From the NCBI GenBank assembly GCA_945645715.1, contig CALZFJ010000181.1, forward strand, positions 1 to 5,003: 5,003 nt of DNA, read 5' to 3'. The notes beneath the pieces were generated by a model. The model worked only from the letters and a program-made list of their open reading frames with translations, had not been told where the DNA came from and made no database searches. Position numbers and translations under genes: made by a program. Shown piece by piece: positions 1 to 5,003 of this stretch; position 1 is the stretch's first letter; the number at the start of each line of letters is the position of its first letter. Origin of the DNA: an uncultured Prevotellaceae bacterium. Lineage in GTDB: Bacteria; Bacteroidota; Bacteroidia; Bacteroidales; Muribaculaceae.

Positions 1-5
1 GCTCC

Positions 6-41
6 CTTACCCGATTCAGTGCGAATTGGGCAAGTTTCTTT
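6..41 (+). terminator. Possible rho-independent terminator of a gene left of the window
   Basis: An inverted repeat pairs bases 6-17 with 23-34 around a five-base loop (AGTGC). It contains one A/C mismatch and one G-T wobble, and is followed at once by TTTCTTT (35-41). The T-rich tract is on the plus-strand side only, so it would stop transcription entering from the left. The gene it would serve is outside the window, so this rests on structure alone. Confidence 0.4.
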
Positions 42-86
42 GGCTGTATTTCAGATAGTTATCTTTTCCTTAAAATCAAATTTTTT

Positions 87-266
87 TCATTTTTGGGCTA
101 AAAATCGTATCAGCAGGGTAAAGCTCTTGGAGATATGTCTCATCAGTTCGGCAAAATTCATCAGTTGTTCCAGGATACTGCCCTGTGGTACGAATTTTTT
201 TATTACTTTTGCGGTGTGATTGAGCTTATACGCGTCAATCGAACGTCTTTGGTCAAATGTCTTCAT
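87..266 (-). CDS. Small hypothetical protein, 59 aa
   Basis: This minus-strand ORF starts at the ATG at 266-264 (MKTFDQRRSIDAYKLN...) and stops with TGA at 89-87, giving 59 residues. I do not recognise the family. It is basic, with no signal peptide or membrane segment; residues about 10-56 look largely helical, with a hydrophobic spacing (VIKKFV, ILEQLMNF, ELMRHI, FTLLIRFL) that could form two amphipathic helices. No strong Shine-Dalgarno is visible, only an A-rich stretch before the ATG, which is common in Bacteroidota. Support for it being real is a promoter-like sequence about 30 bp upstream (297-328) with an adjacent palindrome. It could also be the remnant of a longer gene, since no frame continues it to the left edge. 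The overlapping plus-strand ORF at 19-219 has no such support. Confidence 0.4.
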   Translation of the reverse strand: MKTFDQRRSIDAYKLNHTAKVIKKFVPQGSILEQLMNFAELMRHISKSFTLLIRFLAQK

Positions 267-296
267 TTTTCAACGTAACTAATTGATTCTCACCTA

Positions 297-328
297 TAAA
301 GTTACGAAAAATTTGTCACTTGACCAAA
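297..328 (-). promoter_or_regulatory. Bacteroidota-type promoter for the 59-aa ORF, with overlapping dyad
   Basis: On the minus strand TTTG (328-325) is followed by a 20-base spacer and TAACTTTA (304-297), one base from the Bacteroidota -7 consensus TAnnTTTG. Transcription would begin near 291, about 25 bases before the ATG at 266. The promoter overlaps an inverted repeat with 8-bp arms, AAAATTTG (308-315) and CAAATTTT (325-332). Its inner bases TCA/TGA extend the symmetry with one bulged C. A dyad covering the -33 element and spacer is a plausible repressor site, but this is inference. Confidence 0.45.
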
Positions 329-339
329 TTTTCAGGCAC

Positions 340-366
340 TTATTTTGTTGAAAATCAACAAAATAA
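340..366. repeat. Perfect 12-bp-arm palindrome with 3-base spacer
   Basis: TTATTTTGTTGA (340-351) and TCAACAAAATAA (355-366) are exact reverse complements separated by AAA. The repeat lies 11 bp upstream of the -33 element of the minus-strand promoter at 297-328, and about 110 bp upstream of the plus-strand legB promoter. It has no flanking T-run on either strand and is almost pure A/T, so an operator or activator site is more likely than a terminator. The remaining sequence to 478 holds only short dyads (for example TCTCA-T-TGAGA at 408-418) and no gene I can support. Confidence 0.6.
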
Positions 367-478
367 CCCTATCCATAAGACCATAACATCCACTATAAAA
401 GTACCCCTCTCATTGAGAACGCAACGCAATCTTAAATGAAAGAGCCGTGTCTCATATATATAGTTTCAGGGCTTGGGG

Positions 479-510
479 TGTGGGAAATTCGTGTTTTTGT
501 TGTATTTTTG
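479..510 (+). promoter_or_regulatory. Promoter of legB
   Basis: TATTTTTG (503-510) is a full match to the Bacteroidota -7 element TAnnTTTG, followed by CA as at the ATP-grasp promoter. Twenty bases upstream is TGTG (479-482), a 3-of-4 match to the -33 element TTTG. Transcription would start near 517, leaving a short leader of about 16 bases before the ATG at 533. The upstream in-frame TTG at 473 would lie before the transcription start, which supports 533 as the true start. Confidence 0.55.
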
Positions 511-532
511 CAGAAAAGAAAACGAGAAGGAT

Positions 533-1510
533 ATGAAAAATGTGCTTGTGACCGGAGCTGACGGTTTTATCGGCTCTCATCTGGTGGAATTACTGCTCGG
601 CGAGGGCTACAACGTCCGCGCCTTGAGTTTCTATAATTCGTTCAACTACTGGGGCTGGCTCGACGACGTTCACCACGAGCGTCTTGAGGTGGTGTGCGGC
701 GATGTGCGCGACCCGAATTTCTGCCGCACCATTGTGCGTGGCTGCGACACTGTGCTGCATCTTGCCGCTCTCATTGCCATTCCTTACAGCTACGTTGCCC
801 CCGACAGCTATGTTGATACCAACATCAAGGGCACGCTCAACATCTGCCAAGCTGCCCGCGACGAGGGCGTGGAGCGTGTGGTGGTGACTTCGACCAGCGA
901 GGTGTATGGTACCGCGCAGTATGTGCCTATCGACGAGAAGCACCCGCGACAGCCGCAGTCGCCCTATTCGGCTACGAAAATCGGTGCCGATGCCATTGCC
1001 AAGAGTTTCTGCAATGCCTTTAATCTGCCGGTGGTGATTGCCCGCCCGTTCAACACCTACGGTCCGCGGCAGTCGGCTCGTGCTATCATTCCCACCATCA
1101 TCACGCAGATTGCCAATGGCGCACGCGAAATAAAGGTGGGCGACCTCACACCTACGCGCGACTTCAACTATGTGAAGGACACCTGCCGAGGCTTCCTTGC
1201 CCTTGCCACTACGCCGGGCATCGAAGGTGAGGAAATCAACATTGCCACCAATTCTGAAATCTCGATGGCCGACACGCTGAAGCTGATTGCCGAGATTATG
1301 GGTAGCGACGTGCAGTGGGTTACCGACCCCGAGCGTCTGCGCCCGGGCAAGTCGGAGGTGTTCCGCCTGTGGGGCGACAACACCAAGATAATGAGCCTCA
1401 CCGACTGGCGTCCGCAGTATGACATCCGCCGCGGACTCACCGAAACCGTCGCGTGGTTCACCAATCCCGCCAACCTCGCCAAGTACAAGAGCGGCATCTA
1501 CAACCGCTAA
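533..1510 (+). CDS. legB: LegB-type NAD-dependent nucleotide-GlcNAc 4,6-dehydratase
   Basis: A 325-residue extended short-chain dehydrogenase/reductase, cytosolic. LegB converts nucleotide-activated GlcNAc (GDP-GlcNAc in Campylobacter) to the 4-keto-6-deoxy sugar, the first committed step toward legionaminic acid. Seen here: an N-terminal Rossmann fold with TGADGFIG (residues 7-14), an acidic CGDVRD (55-60), the active-site strand VVTSTSEVYG (117-126), YSATK (145-149, catalytic Tyr and Lys), and the substrate-side ARPFNTYGPRQSAR (170-183). STSEVYGTAQYVPIDEKHP and the YNSFNYWGWLDD stretch (34-45) are what I associate with LegB rather than RmlB or FlaA1/PseB enzymes. The catalytic triplet is T-S-E, as in ArnA-like members, not the T-D-E of RmlB. 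The start is the ATG preceded by AGAAGG (525-530); the frame is open upstream to a TTG at 473, but that lies ahead of the promoter. Length is normal and the gene is intact. The nucleotide carrier (GDP or UDP) cannot be read from sequence. Confidence 0.9.
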   Translation: MKNVLVTGADGFIGSHLVELLLGEGYNVRALSFYNSFNYWGWLDDVHHERLEVVCGDVRDPNFCRTIVRGCDTVLHLAALIAIPYSYVAPDSYVDTNIKGTLNICQAARDEGVERVVVTSTSEVYGTAQYVPIDEKHPRQPQSPYSATKIGADAIAKSFCNAFNLPVVIARPFNTYGPRQSARAIIPTIITQIANGAREIKVGDLTPTRDFNYVKDTCRGFLALATTPGIEGEEINIATNSEISMADTLKLIAEIMGSDVQWVTDPERLRPGKSEVFRLWGDNTKIMSLTDWRPQYDIRRGLTETVAWFTNPANLAKYKSGIYNR

Positions 1511-1547
1511 ATCACCCCCGATGTGGTGAGTAGATCGCTGATAATAT

Positions 1548-1586
1548 AATGATGCTGCGCTCGTAAAGCTCGGGTGCAGCATCATT
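1548..1586. terminator. Bidirectional terminator between convergent legB and ATPase genes
   Basis: AATGATGCTGC (1548-1558) pairs perfectly with GCAGCATCATT (1576-1586). Five inner pairs (1559-1563 with 1571-1575, two of them G-T wobbles) extend the stem to 16 bp around a seven-base loop. On the plus strand it is followed by TTGTT; on the minus strand the T-rich flank is weaker. It begins 38 bases after the legB stop and ends 3 bases before the last base of the convergent ATPase stop codon, the usual place for a shared terminator. Confidence 0.75.
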
Positions 1587-1588
1587 TG

Positions 1589-2914
1589 TTACATATCTTC
1601 GAGTGAAAGCACTGTTTCTTCAACAGTGTAGCCGTGTAAAACCTTTGTCTTCAACTGTTCCACTTTTTCTCTGAATACTTCGGGCTTGAAGTTTTTGCGC
1701 TGTCGCTTCACCTCCACGGCAATAGCATAATTCTTCAGGGTTCTAAGCCCTACGATGTCAATTTCATTCTCCGAGCCGCCTTTCTCCCACCAGCCGCCAA
1801 GTTCGATAAATTCATGGCTTTCCATCATTTTCAGTTTAAACCAGTTTTCAAGCGCACGGCCTGAGAATGTGGCGTAGTCGTTTTTAACAATCTCTCGAAG
1901 TGCATCAAAATTGCGTAGCTCGATGATTGTCTGGTGCCGGTTGAAATAGTTAAACCAGAATCGCAGGAAATTGTCGGTGATTTCATAACGCACGCTCTGT
2001 GAACGCGGCTTGGCAAGAATGGGACGGACGCGCTTGATTAGTGAATAGTCTTCTATCAATCGCTTCAGATGTCCGGCAACTGTGATTCCCCCGAGTGATG
2101 ATTCAATTTTTCCCTGAGTATTCAAGCCCGATGCGATGCAGCTTAATATTGAAAAATACTCTCCATAGTCTTTCCCAAATTCTTCAATCAGCAAGTTGCG
2201 TCCTTCATTGATAAAGGGAGAATTGTCGCGAACCACATAGTCGAAGATGCCATCAATCGATAAATCCGTGTCCTCGCAAAGCAATTCCACATATTTTGGC
2301 ACGCCACCCGTTATGGTGTAGAGGGCAAGTAATTCATCGTTGGTGTAATCTTTGCGGAAATCTCCCATAATCTCCTTCAGTGTGTCGGTTTCAAATCCCG
2401 ACAGGCGAAGGTTGTAGTCGGCTCGTCCGAATAATGGCTCGTGGTAGCTTTCAAAAATCTTACGCATCATTGAATACACAGAACCCATGAGCAAGAGATT
2501 CACATGTGTGTCGTTGCGATAAGTATCCCAGATGTTCTGCATATCGCTGAACACCGACTGATTGATATTTGCAAACTCCTGGAACTCGTCGATAATCAGC
2601 GAGAATTTTATTCGTTTCCCCAATCCCATAGTGTAGAGGAATAGTTCGCTGAACGACCCTATGCCACCGGGCACATACTCTCCAAGCTGGTGCGCAATTT
2701 GCTCGGCAAATTCTGTGCAAAGGGCTTTTTCATTCTTGCGACTGACAAAGAGATAAACCACAGGGCTATCGCCTTGTGTGGCGCGGATAGCGAGCGACGT
2801 CTTGCCGATACGCCTGCGTCCGGTGATTATCGTCATTCTCGACCGTGAGTTGAAAGCCCGCTCTCGTATCCTTCTAAGTTCGGATATTTCGTTGGTTCGA
2901 TTATAGAATTTCAT
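1589..2914 (-). CDS. AAA-type ATPase with C-terminal DUF234-like PD-(D/E)XK domain
   Basis: A 441-residue protein of the archaeal-type ATPase family (PF01637-like, with DUF234 at the C terminus), common in anaerobic bacteria and archaea and of unsettled function. Seen in order: a short lead (FYNRTNEI), Walker A GRRRIGKTS (32-40), Walker B FSLIIDEFQEF (104-114, Asp109/Glu110), a sensor-like strand LLLMGSVYSMM (140-150), the family signature PLFGRAD (160-166), GGVPKYVELL (203-212), a probable winged helix at about 245-310, RFWF (318-321), and a nuclease-like tail. The tail has GRALENWF with Glu356, NEIDIVGL with Asp386, and AVEVKRQ with Glu401/Lys403, which together match the E...D...ExK pattern of the PD-(D/E)XK fold, so the metal-binding residues look intact. 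No signal peptide or membrane segment. The start is the first Met, typical for the family. It is monocistronic, has its own promoter (2972-3003), opposes its neighbours, and is visibly less GC-rich. A role in DNA handling or defence is inference. Confidence 0.85.
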   Translation of the reverse strand: MKFYNRTNEISELRRIRERAFNSRSRMTIITGRRRIGKTSLAIRATQGDSPVVYLFVSRKNEKALCTEFAEQIAHQLGEYVPGGIGSFSELFLYTMGLGKRIKFSLIIDEFQEFANINQSVFSDMQNIWDTYRNDTHVNLLLMGSVYSMMRKIFESYHEPLFGRADYNLRLSGFETDTLKEIMGDFRKDYTNDELLALYTITGGVPKYVELLCEDTDLSIDGIFDYVVRDNSPFINEGRNLLIEEFGKDYGEYFSILSCIASGLNTQGKIESSLGGITVAGHLKRLIEDYSLIKRVRPILAKPRSQSVRYEITDNFLRFWFNYFNRHQTIIELRNFDALREIVKNDYATFSGRALENWFKLKMMESHEFIELGGWWEKGGSENEIDIVGLRTLKNYAIAVEVKRQRKNFKPEVFREKVEQLKTKVLHGYTVEETVLSLEDM

Positions 2915-2935
2915 TTCGCTTGTGAATTATTATTG

Positions 2936-2965
2936 CCGTAATTATTACCACCGTAATTATTACCA
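2936..2965. repeat. Two perfect tandem 15-bp repeats, operator-like, at the ATPase transcript start
   Basis: CCGTAATTATTACCA occurs twice in direct succession (2936-2950 and 2951-2965). Each copy contains an 11-bp near-palindrome GTAAT-T-ATTAC (2938-2948 and 2953-2963). A degenerate third unit sharing AATTATTA lies at 2921-2935 in the same 15-bp register. CACCG (2949-2953) and CGGTG (2966-2970) form a further dyad around the second copy. The array begins about where the minus-strand promoter would start transcription and fills the 5' leader of the ATPase gene. That is a classic repressor position, although an RNA-level role is also possible. Confidence 0.7.
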
Positions 2966-2971
2966 CGGTGA

Positions 2972-3003
2972 CAAAGTTAGTGATAAATTTTATTCAAACC
3001 AAA
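2972..3003 (-). promoter_or_regulatory. Consensus promoter of the AAA ATPase gene
   Basis: On the minus strand TTTG (3003-3000), a 20-base spacer and TAACTTTG (2979-2972) match the Bacteroidota sigma consensus at every defined position. Transcription should begin near 2966, giving a leader of about 50 bases that contains the tandem 15-bp repeats. Confidence 0.75.
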
Positions 3004-3039
3004 TAGTTCGCTTCATTTTTTGTGAAACTATATTTCATA

Positions 3040-3071
3040 TTTGCGAAATTAATCATTTATGATTAACTTTG
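3040..3071 (+). promoter_or_regulatory. Consensus promoter of the ATP-grasp/legI operon
   Basis: TTTG (3040-3043), 20 bases, then TAACTTTG (3064-3071) is a full match to the Bacteroidota consensus, followed by CA as at the legB promoter. The predicted start is near 3077. The first in-frame ATG of the ATP-grasp frame (3059) lies inside the promoter and cannot be translated from this transcript, so this site decides the start call. The promoter is divergent from the ATPase promoter; between the two -33 elements lies an imperfect dyad, ATAGTT (3003-3008) and AACTAT (3026-3031). Confidence 0.75.
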
Positions 3072-3092
3072 CATTAAGTGAGGATTTACTGA

Positions 3093-3134
3093 ATGATAAG
3101 CAGATAGTGCCAAGAAGCATTGCTGCTTTTCTTG
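3093..3134 (+). promoter_or_regulatory. Operon leader with four-codon uORF and hairpin
   Basis: The roughly 120-base leader between the promoter and the ATG at 3197 holds a tiny ORF, MISR-stop (3093-3107), preceded by GAGGA (3080-3084) at good ribosome-binding spacing. Three bases after its stop a hairpin begins: CAAGAAGCA (3111-3119), loop TTGC, then TGCT-TT-TCTTG (3124-3134) with two bulged Ts, nine pairs in all. A translated mini-ORF next to a hairpin resembles a translation-coupled leader, but no strong T-run follows. Function is speculative. Confidence 0.3.
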
Positions 3135-3196
3135 TTGAAAGAAGTTTGCCGATAAATGACGAGAGTAAACTGATCTTTCCAAAGGATAACGAGACT

Positions 3197-4153
3197 ATGA
3201 TCAAGAGGAAGATAAACATACTGATGCTGGGGGGAGCGAAGCGTGTGTCGCTTGCCGAGCAGCTTATCCGCGCCGGGAAGGAGCTGGGTGTGGAGGTGTC
3301 GATATTCAGCCACGAGCTGAGCGAGCATGAGCCTATTGCCTCGGTGGGGCAGATTATTGTGGGAAGCAAATACACCGAGAAAGGTATCGACGATGAGATT
3401 TCGCACGTCATCGAGTGCCATGGCATCGATGTGGTGCTCCCTTTCATCGACCCTGCCATTGAGCTTGCAGCCCGCGTGAGCCGTCGTCACCCCGATGTGT
3501 TCATTCCCGTCAGCTCAGAGGAGGTGGCTCGTGCCATGTTCGACAAAAGCTTGGCAGCCGAGTGGTTTGAACGTGCCGGAATCCCTATCCCCACCACCTA
3601 CACCCCCGACAATATCACCTATCCCGCCATTCTCAAGCCGCGCACCGGTTCGGCATCGCGTGGAATCCTTGTGGTGGAGAATGAGGAGGAGTTGAGCCGT
3701 GCCCCGCTGCCTATCGACGAGTATCTCATTCAGGAATATATCGCCGACCGCGACGAATACACCGTGGATTGCTACGTGGGCACTACCGATGGCGAGGTGA
3801 AGTGTGCAGTGCCGCGCCTGCGTCTTGCCACTGCCGGAGGTGAGGTGATTCGCACCGAGGCACGCCGCATTCCGGCTGTGATGTCGCTCTCTGAGCGCAC
3901 ACTGAAGGAACTGAAATTCCGTGGTCCGGTGACGCTACAGTTTATCTACGACCGCCGCAGCCGGCGTTTCCTCCTTATGGAAGTGAATCCGCGACTTGGC
4001 GGAGGCGTAATCTGCTCGATAATGGCAGGAGCCGATATTGCCAAGATGATACTCGAGGAGTGCGAGGGCATGAACGCCGCGCCTTGCCGTGTGTGGCGCG
4101 ACGGAACGCTCATGACGCGCTACTTCCGCGAGGTGATGTTTTATAATAGCTAA
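3197..4153 (+). CDS. ATP-grasp ligase of the nonulosonic acid locus
   Basis: A 318-residue cytosolic ATP-grasp enzyme resembling the carbamoyl-phosphate-synthase/PylC-like group. Such enzymes activate a carboxylate with ATP and join it to an amine or other nucleophile. Seen here: a pre-ATP-grasp Rossmann-like domain (INILMLGGAKR, 6-16; VVLPFIDPAIELA, 79-91), the ATP-grasp entry FDKSLAAEWFERAGIPIP (115-132), ILKPRTGSASRGI (145-157, ATP-contacting Lys147), the hinge-side LIQEYI (177-182), and the metal-binding MEVNPRLGGG (261-270, Glu262 and Asn264). Key residues look intact. The frame is open back to 3059, giving 364 residues, but that stretch contains the promoter; the ATG at 3197 has AAAGGA ten bases upstream (3181-3186) and begins right before the conserved fold. 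It lies 17 bp ahead of legI, so one operon is likely. The substrate is unknown; candidates are an amino-acyl substituent on the sugar or a glycan precursor. Confidence 0.85.
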   Translation: MIKRKINILMLGGAKRVSLAEQLIRAGKELGVEVSIFSHELSEHEPIASVGQIIVGSKYTEKGIDDEISHVIECHGIDVVLPFIDPAIELAARVSRRHPDVFIPVSSEEVARAMFDKSLAAEWFERAGIPIPTTYTPDNITYPAILKPRTGSASRGILVVENEEELSRAPLPIDEYLIQEYIADRDEYTVDCYVGTTDGEVKCAVPRLRLATAGGEVIRTEARRIPAVMSLSERTLKELKFRGPVTLQFIYDRRSRRFLLMEVNPRLGGGVICSIMAGADIAKMILEECEGMNAAPCRVWRDGTLMTRYFREVMFYNS

Positions 4154-4170
4154 AAAATGACAATATTGAA

Positions 4171-5003
4171 ATGAATAACCACGTGATGATAATAGCCGAG
4201 GCGGGAGTGAACCACAACGGTAACTACGACCTCGCCGTGAAGATGATACACGAGGCAAAGCGTGCCGGAGCCGACTATGTGAAGTTCCAGACTGCCGTGC
4301 CCGAACTCGTAATCTCCACTTTTGCCCCTAAAGCCGAATATCAGAAGGAAACCACCGGCAGCGATGAGAGCCAGCTCGATATGTGCCGTGCCATTCACCT
4401 GCCGCTGAGCGACTATGTGCGCCTCAAGGCGGTGTGCGATGAGGTGGGAATAGGCTTTGTGAGCACACCTTTCGACCTTGTGTCGATTGATACCCTCGAA
4501 CCGCTTGCGATGGACTTCTACAAAGTGCCGTCGGGCGAAATCACCAATCTCCCTTATCTTCGCAAAATAGCCTCGAAGCATCGCCCGGTGATTATGTCAA
4601 CCGGAATGAGCAATCTCGATGAAATTGCCGCTGCCATCGATGTGCTTGAGCGTGGCGGACTGCGCCGCGACCAGATAACCCTGCTTCACTGCAACACCGA
4701 GTATCCCACGCCAATGTGTGATGTGAATCTTGCTGCCATGAACACCATCGCCGGGCGTTTTGGCGTGAAAGTGGGCTACAGCGACCACACACGCGGCATT
4801 GAGGTGCCTATTGCTGCCGTAGCCATGGGGGCAAAGGTGATTGAGAAGCACTTCACGCTCGACTGCAACATGGAGGGGCCCGACCACAAGGCGTCGCTTG
4901 AGCCCGACCAGCTCAAGGCTATGGTAGATGCAATACGCAATGTGGAGCTTGCCATTGGCAGTGCCGAGAAGCACGCCACAGCGAGCGAGACGCCCAATAA
5001 GGT
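4171..5003 (+). CDS. legI: N,N'-diacetyllegionaminate / N-acetylneuraminate synthase, partial at 3' end
   Basis: The first 277 residues of a NeuB-family synthase, cut by the window end. It condenses phosphoenolpyruvate with a six-carbon N-acetylated sugar to form a nine-carbon nonulosonic acid. Seen here, in the TIM barrel: IAEAGVNHNG (8-17), KFQ (38-40), STPFD (98-102), KVPSGEITNLPYL (118-130), STGM (143-146), LLHCNTEYPTP (171-181), GYSDHTRG (202-209), EKHFTLD (225-231) and GPDHKASLEP (236-245). His206 and His227 have the 21-residue spacing of the two Mn-binding histidines of meningococcal NeuB. The C-terminal SAF antifreeze-like domain would lie beyond the edge. PSGEITNLPYL and the LegB gene nearby favour LegI over sialic acid NeuB; databases will often label it neuB. 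The start could also be Met6 (4186). A five-codon ORF, MTILK (4157-4174), overlaps the start codon and might couple translation, or be chance. Confidence 0.9.
   Translation, partial: MNNHVMIIAEAGVNHNGNYDLAVKMIHEAKRAGADYVKFQTAVPELVISTFAPKAEYQKETTGSDESQLDMCRAIHLPLSDYVRLKAVCDEVGIGFVSTPFDLVSIDTLEPLAMDFYKVPSGEITNLPYLRKIASKHRPVIMSTGMSNLDEIAAAIDVLERGGLRRDQITLLHCNTEYPTPMCDVNLAAMNTIAGRFGVKVGYSDHTRGIEVPIAAVAMGAKVIEKHFTLDCNMEGPDHKASLEPDQLKAMVDAIRNVELAIGSAEKHATASETPNK

Noticed and set aside
19..219. 66-codon plus-strand ORF
   Set aside because: It overlaps the better-supported minus-strand 59-aa ORF, begins inside a terminator-like hairpin, and has no promoter or domain.
473..532. Upstream TTG start adding 20 residues to LegB
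   Set aside because: It lies upstream of the -7 element at 503-510, and the extension has no counterpart before the conserved MKNVLVTGADGFIG start.
590..1585. 331-codon minus-strand ORF opposite legB
   Set aside because: It is antisense to a clearly conserved dehydratase, reads through the terminator hairpin, and its product (rich in His, Arg, Val, Gly) matches no domain. It is a by-product of GC-rich third positions in legB.
1589..2914. Transposon ends around the ATPase gene
   Set aside because: I found no matching terminal inverted repeats or target duplications at its two boundaries, so insertion is inferred only from orientation and composition.
2936..2965. CRISPR-like array
   Set aside because: The 15-bp units are directly adjacent without spacers and only two are perfect, so this is a tandem or operator repeat, not CRISPR.
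4150..4974. Minus-strand ORFs opposite the synthase gene
   Set aside because: They are antisense to a gene with every NeuB-family motif and show no recognisable domains of their own.

Overview
The window looks like a chromosomal piece of a gut-type Bacteroidota (Bacteroidales; Muribaculaceae or a relative is a guess). The main reason is the promoters. Two flawless copies of the Bacteroidota sigma-70 consensus (TTTG, 20 bp spacer, TAnnTTTG) drive divergent genes near position 3000, and weaker copies sit upstream of two other ORFs. Ribosome binding sites are mostly A-rich rather than strong Shine-Dalgarno. The sugar genes have GC-rich third codon positions, which is why long antisense shadow ORFs appear opposite them.

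Layout. Positions 1-532 are AT-rich and mostly non-coding: a terminator-like hairpin at the left edge, a 59-residue minus-strand ORF with its own promoter-like sequence, a perfect 12-bp-arm palindrome, and the promoter of the first large gene. Positions 533-1510 encode a LegB-type NAD-dependent nucleotide-sugar 4,6-dehydratase. A strong hairpin at 1548-1586 separates it from a convergent minus-strand gene (2914-1589) for an AAA-type ATPase fused to a winged helix and a PD-(D/E)XK nuclease-like domain. Positions 2915-3196 are a divergent regulatory region holding two consensus promoters, a tandem 15-bp repeat at the predicted start of the ATPase transcript, and a roughly 120-nt leader. Positions 3197-4153 encode an ATP-grasp ligase. 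Seventeen bases later begins a NeuB/LegI-type nonulosonic acid synthase that runs off the right end.

How the genes fit together. LegB and LegI are the first dehydratase and the PEP-condensing synthase of legionaminic acid biosynthesis (nucleotide-activated GlcNAc to N,N'-diacetyllegionaminic acid), a sialic-acid-like sugar used in surface glycans. The ATP-grasp enzyme is cotranscribed with LegI and probably belongs to the same surface-sugar pathway, but its substrate cannot be read from sequence. LegC, LegG and LegF are not in the window and would be expected downstream. The ATPase/nuclease gene is opposite in strand, less GC-rich and has its own promoter, so it looks like an independent cassette sitting between two parts of the sugar locus.
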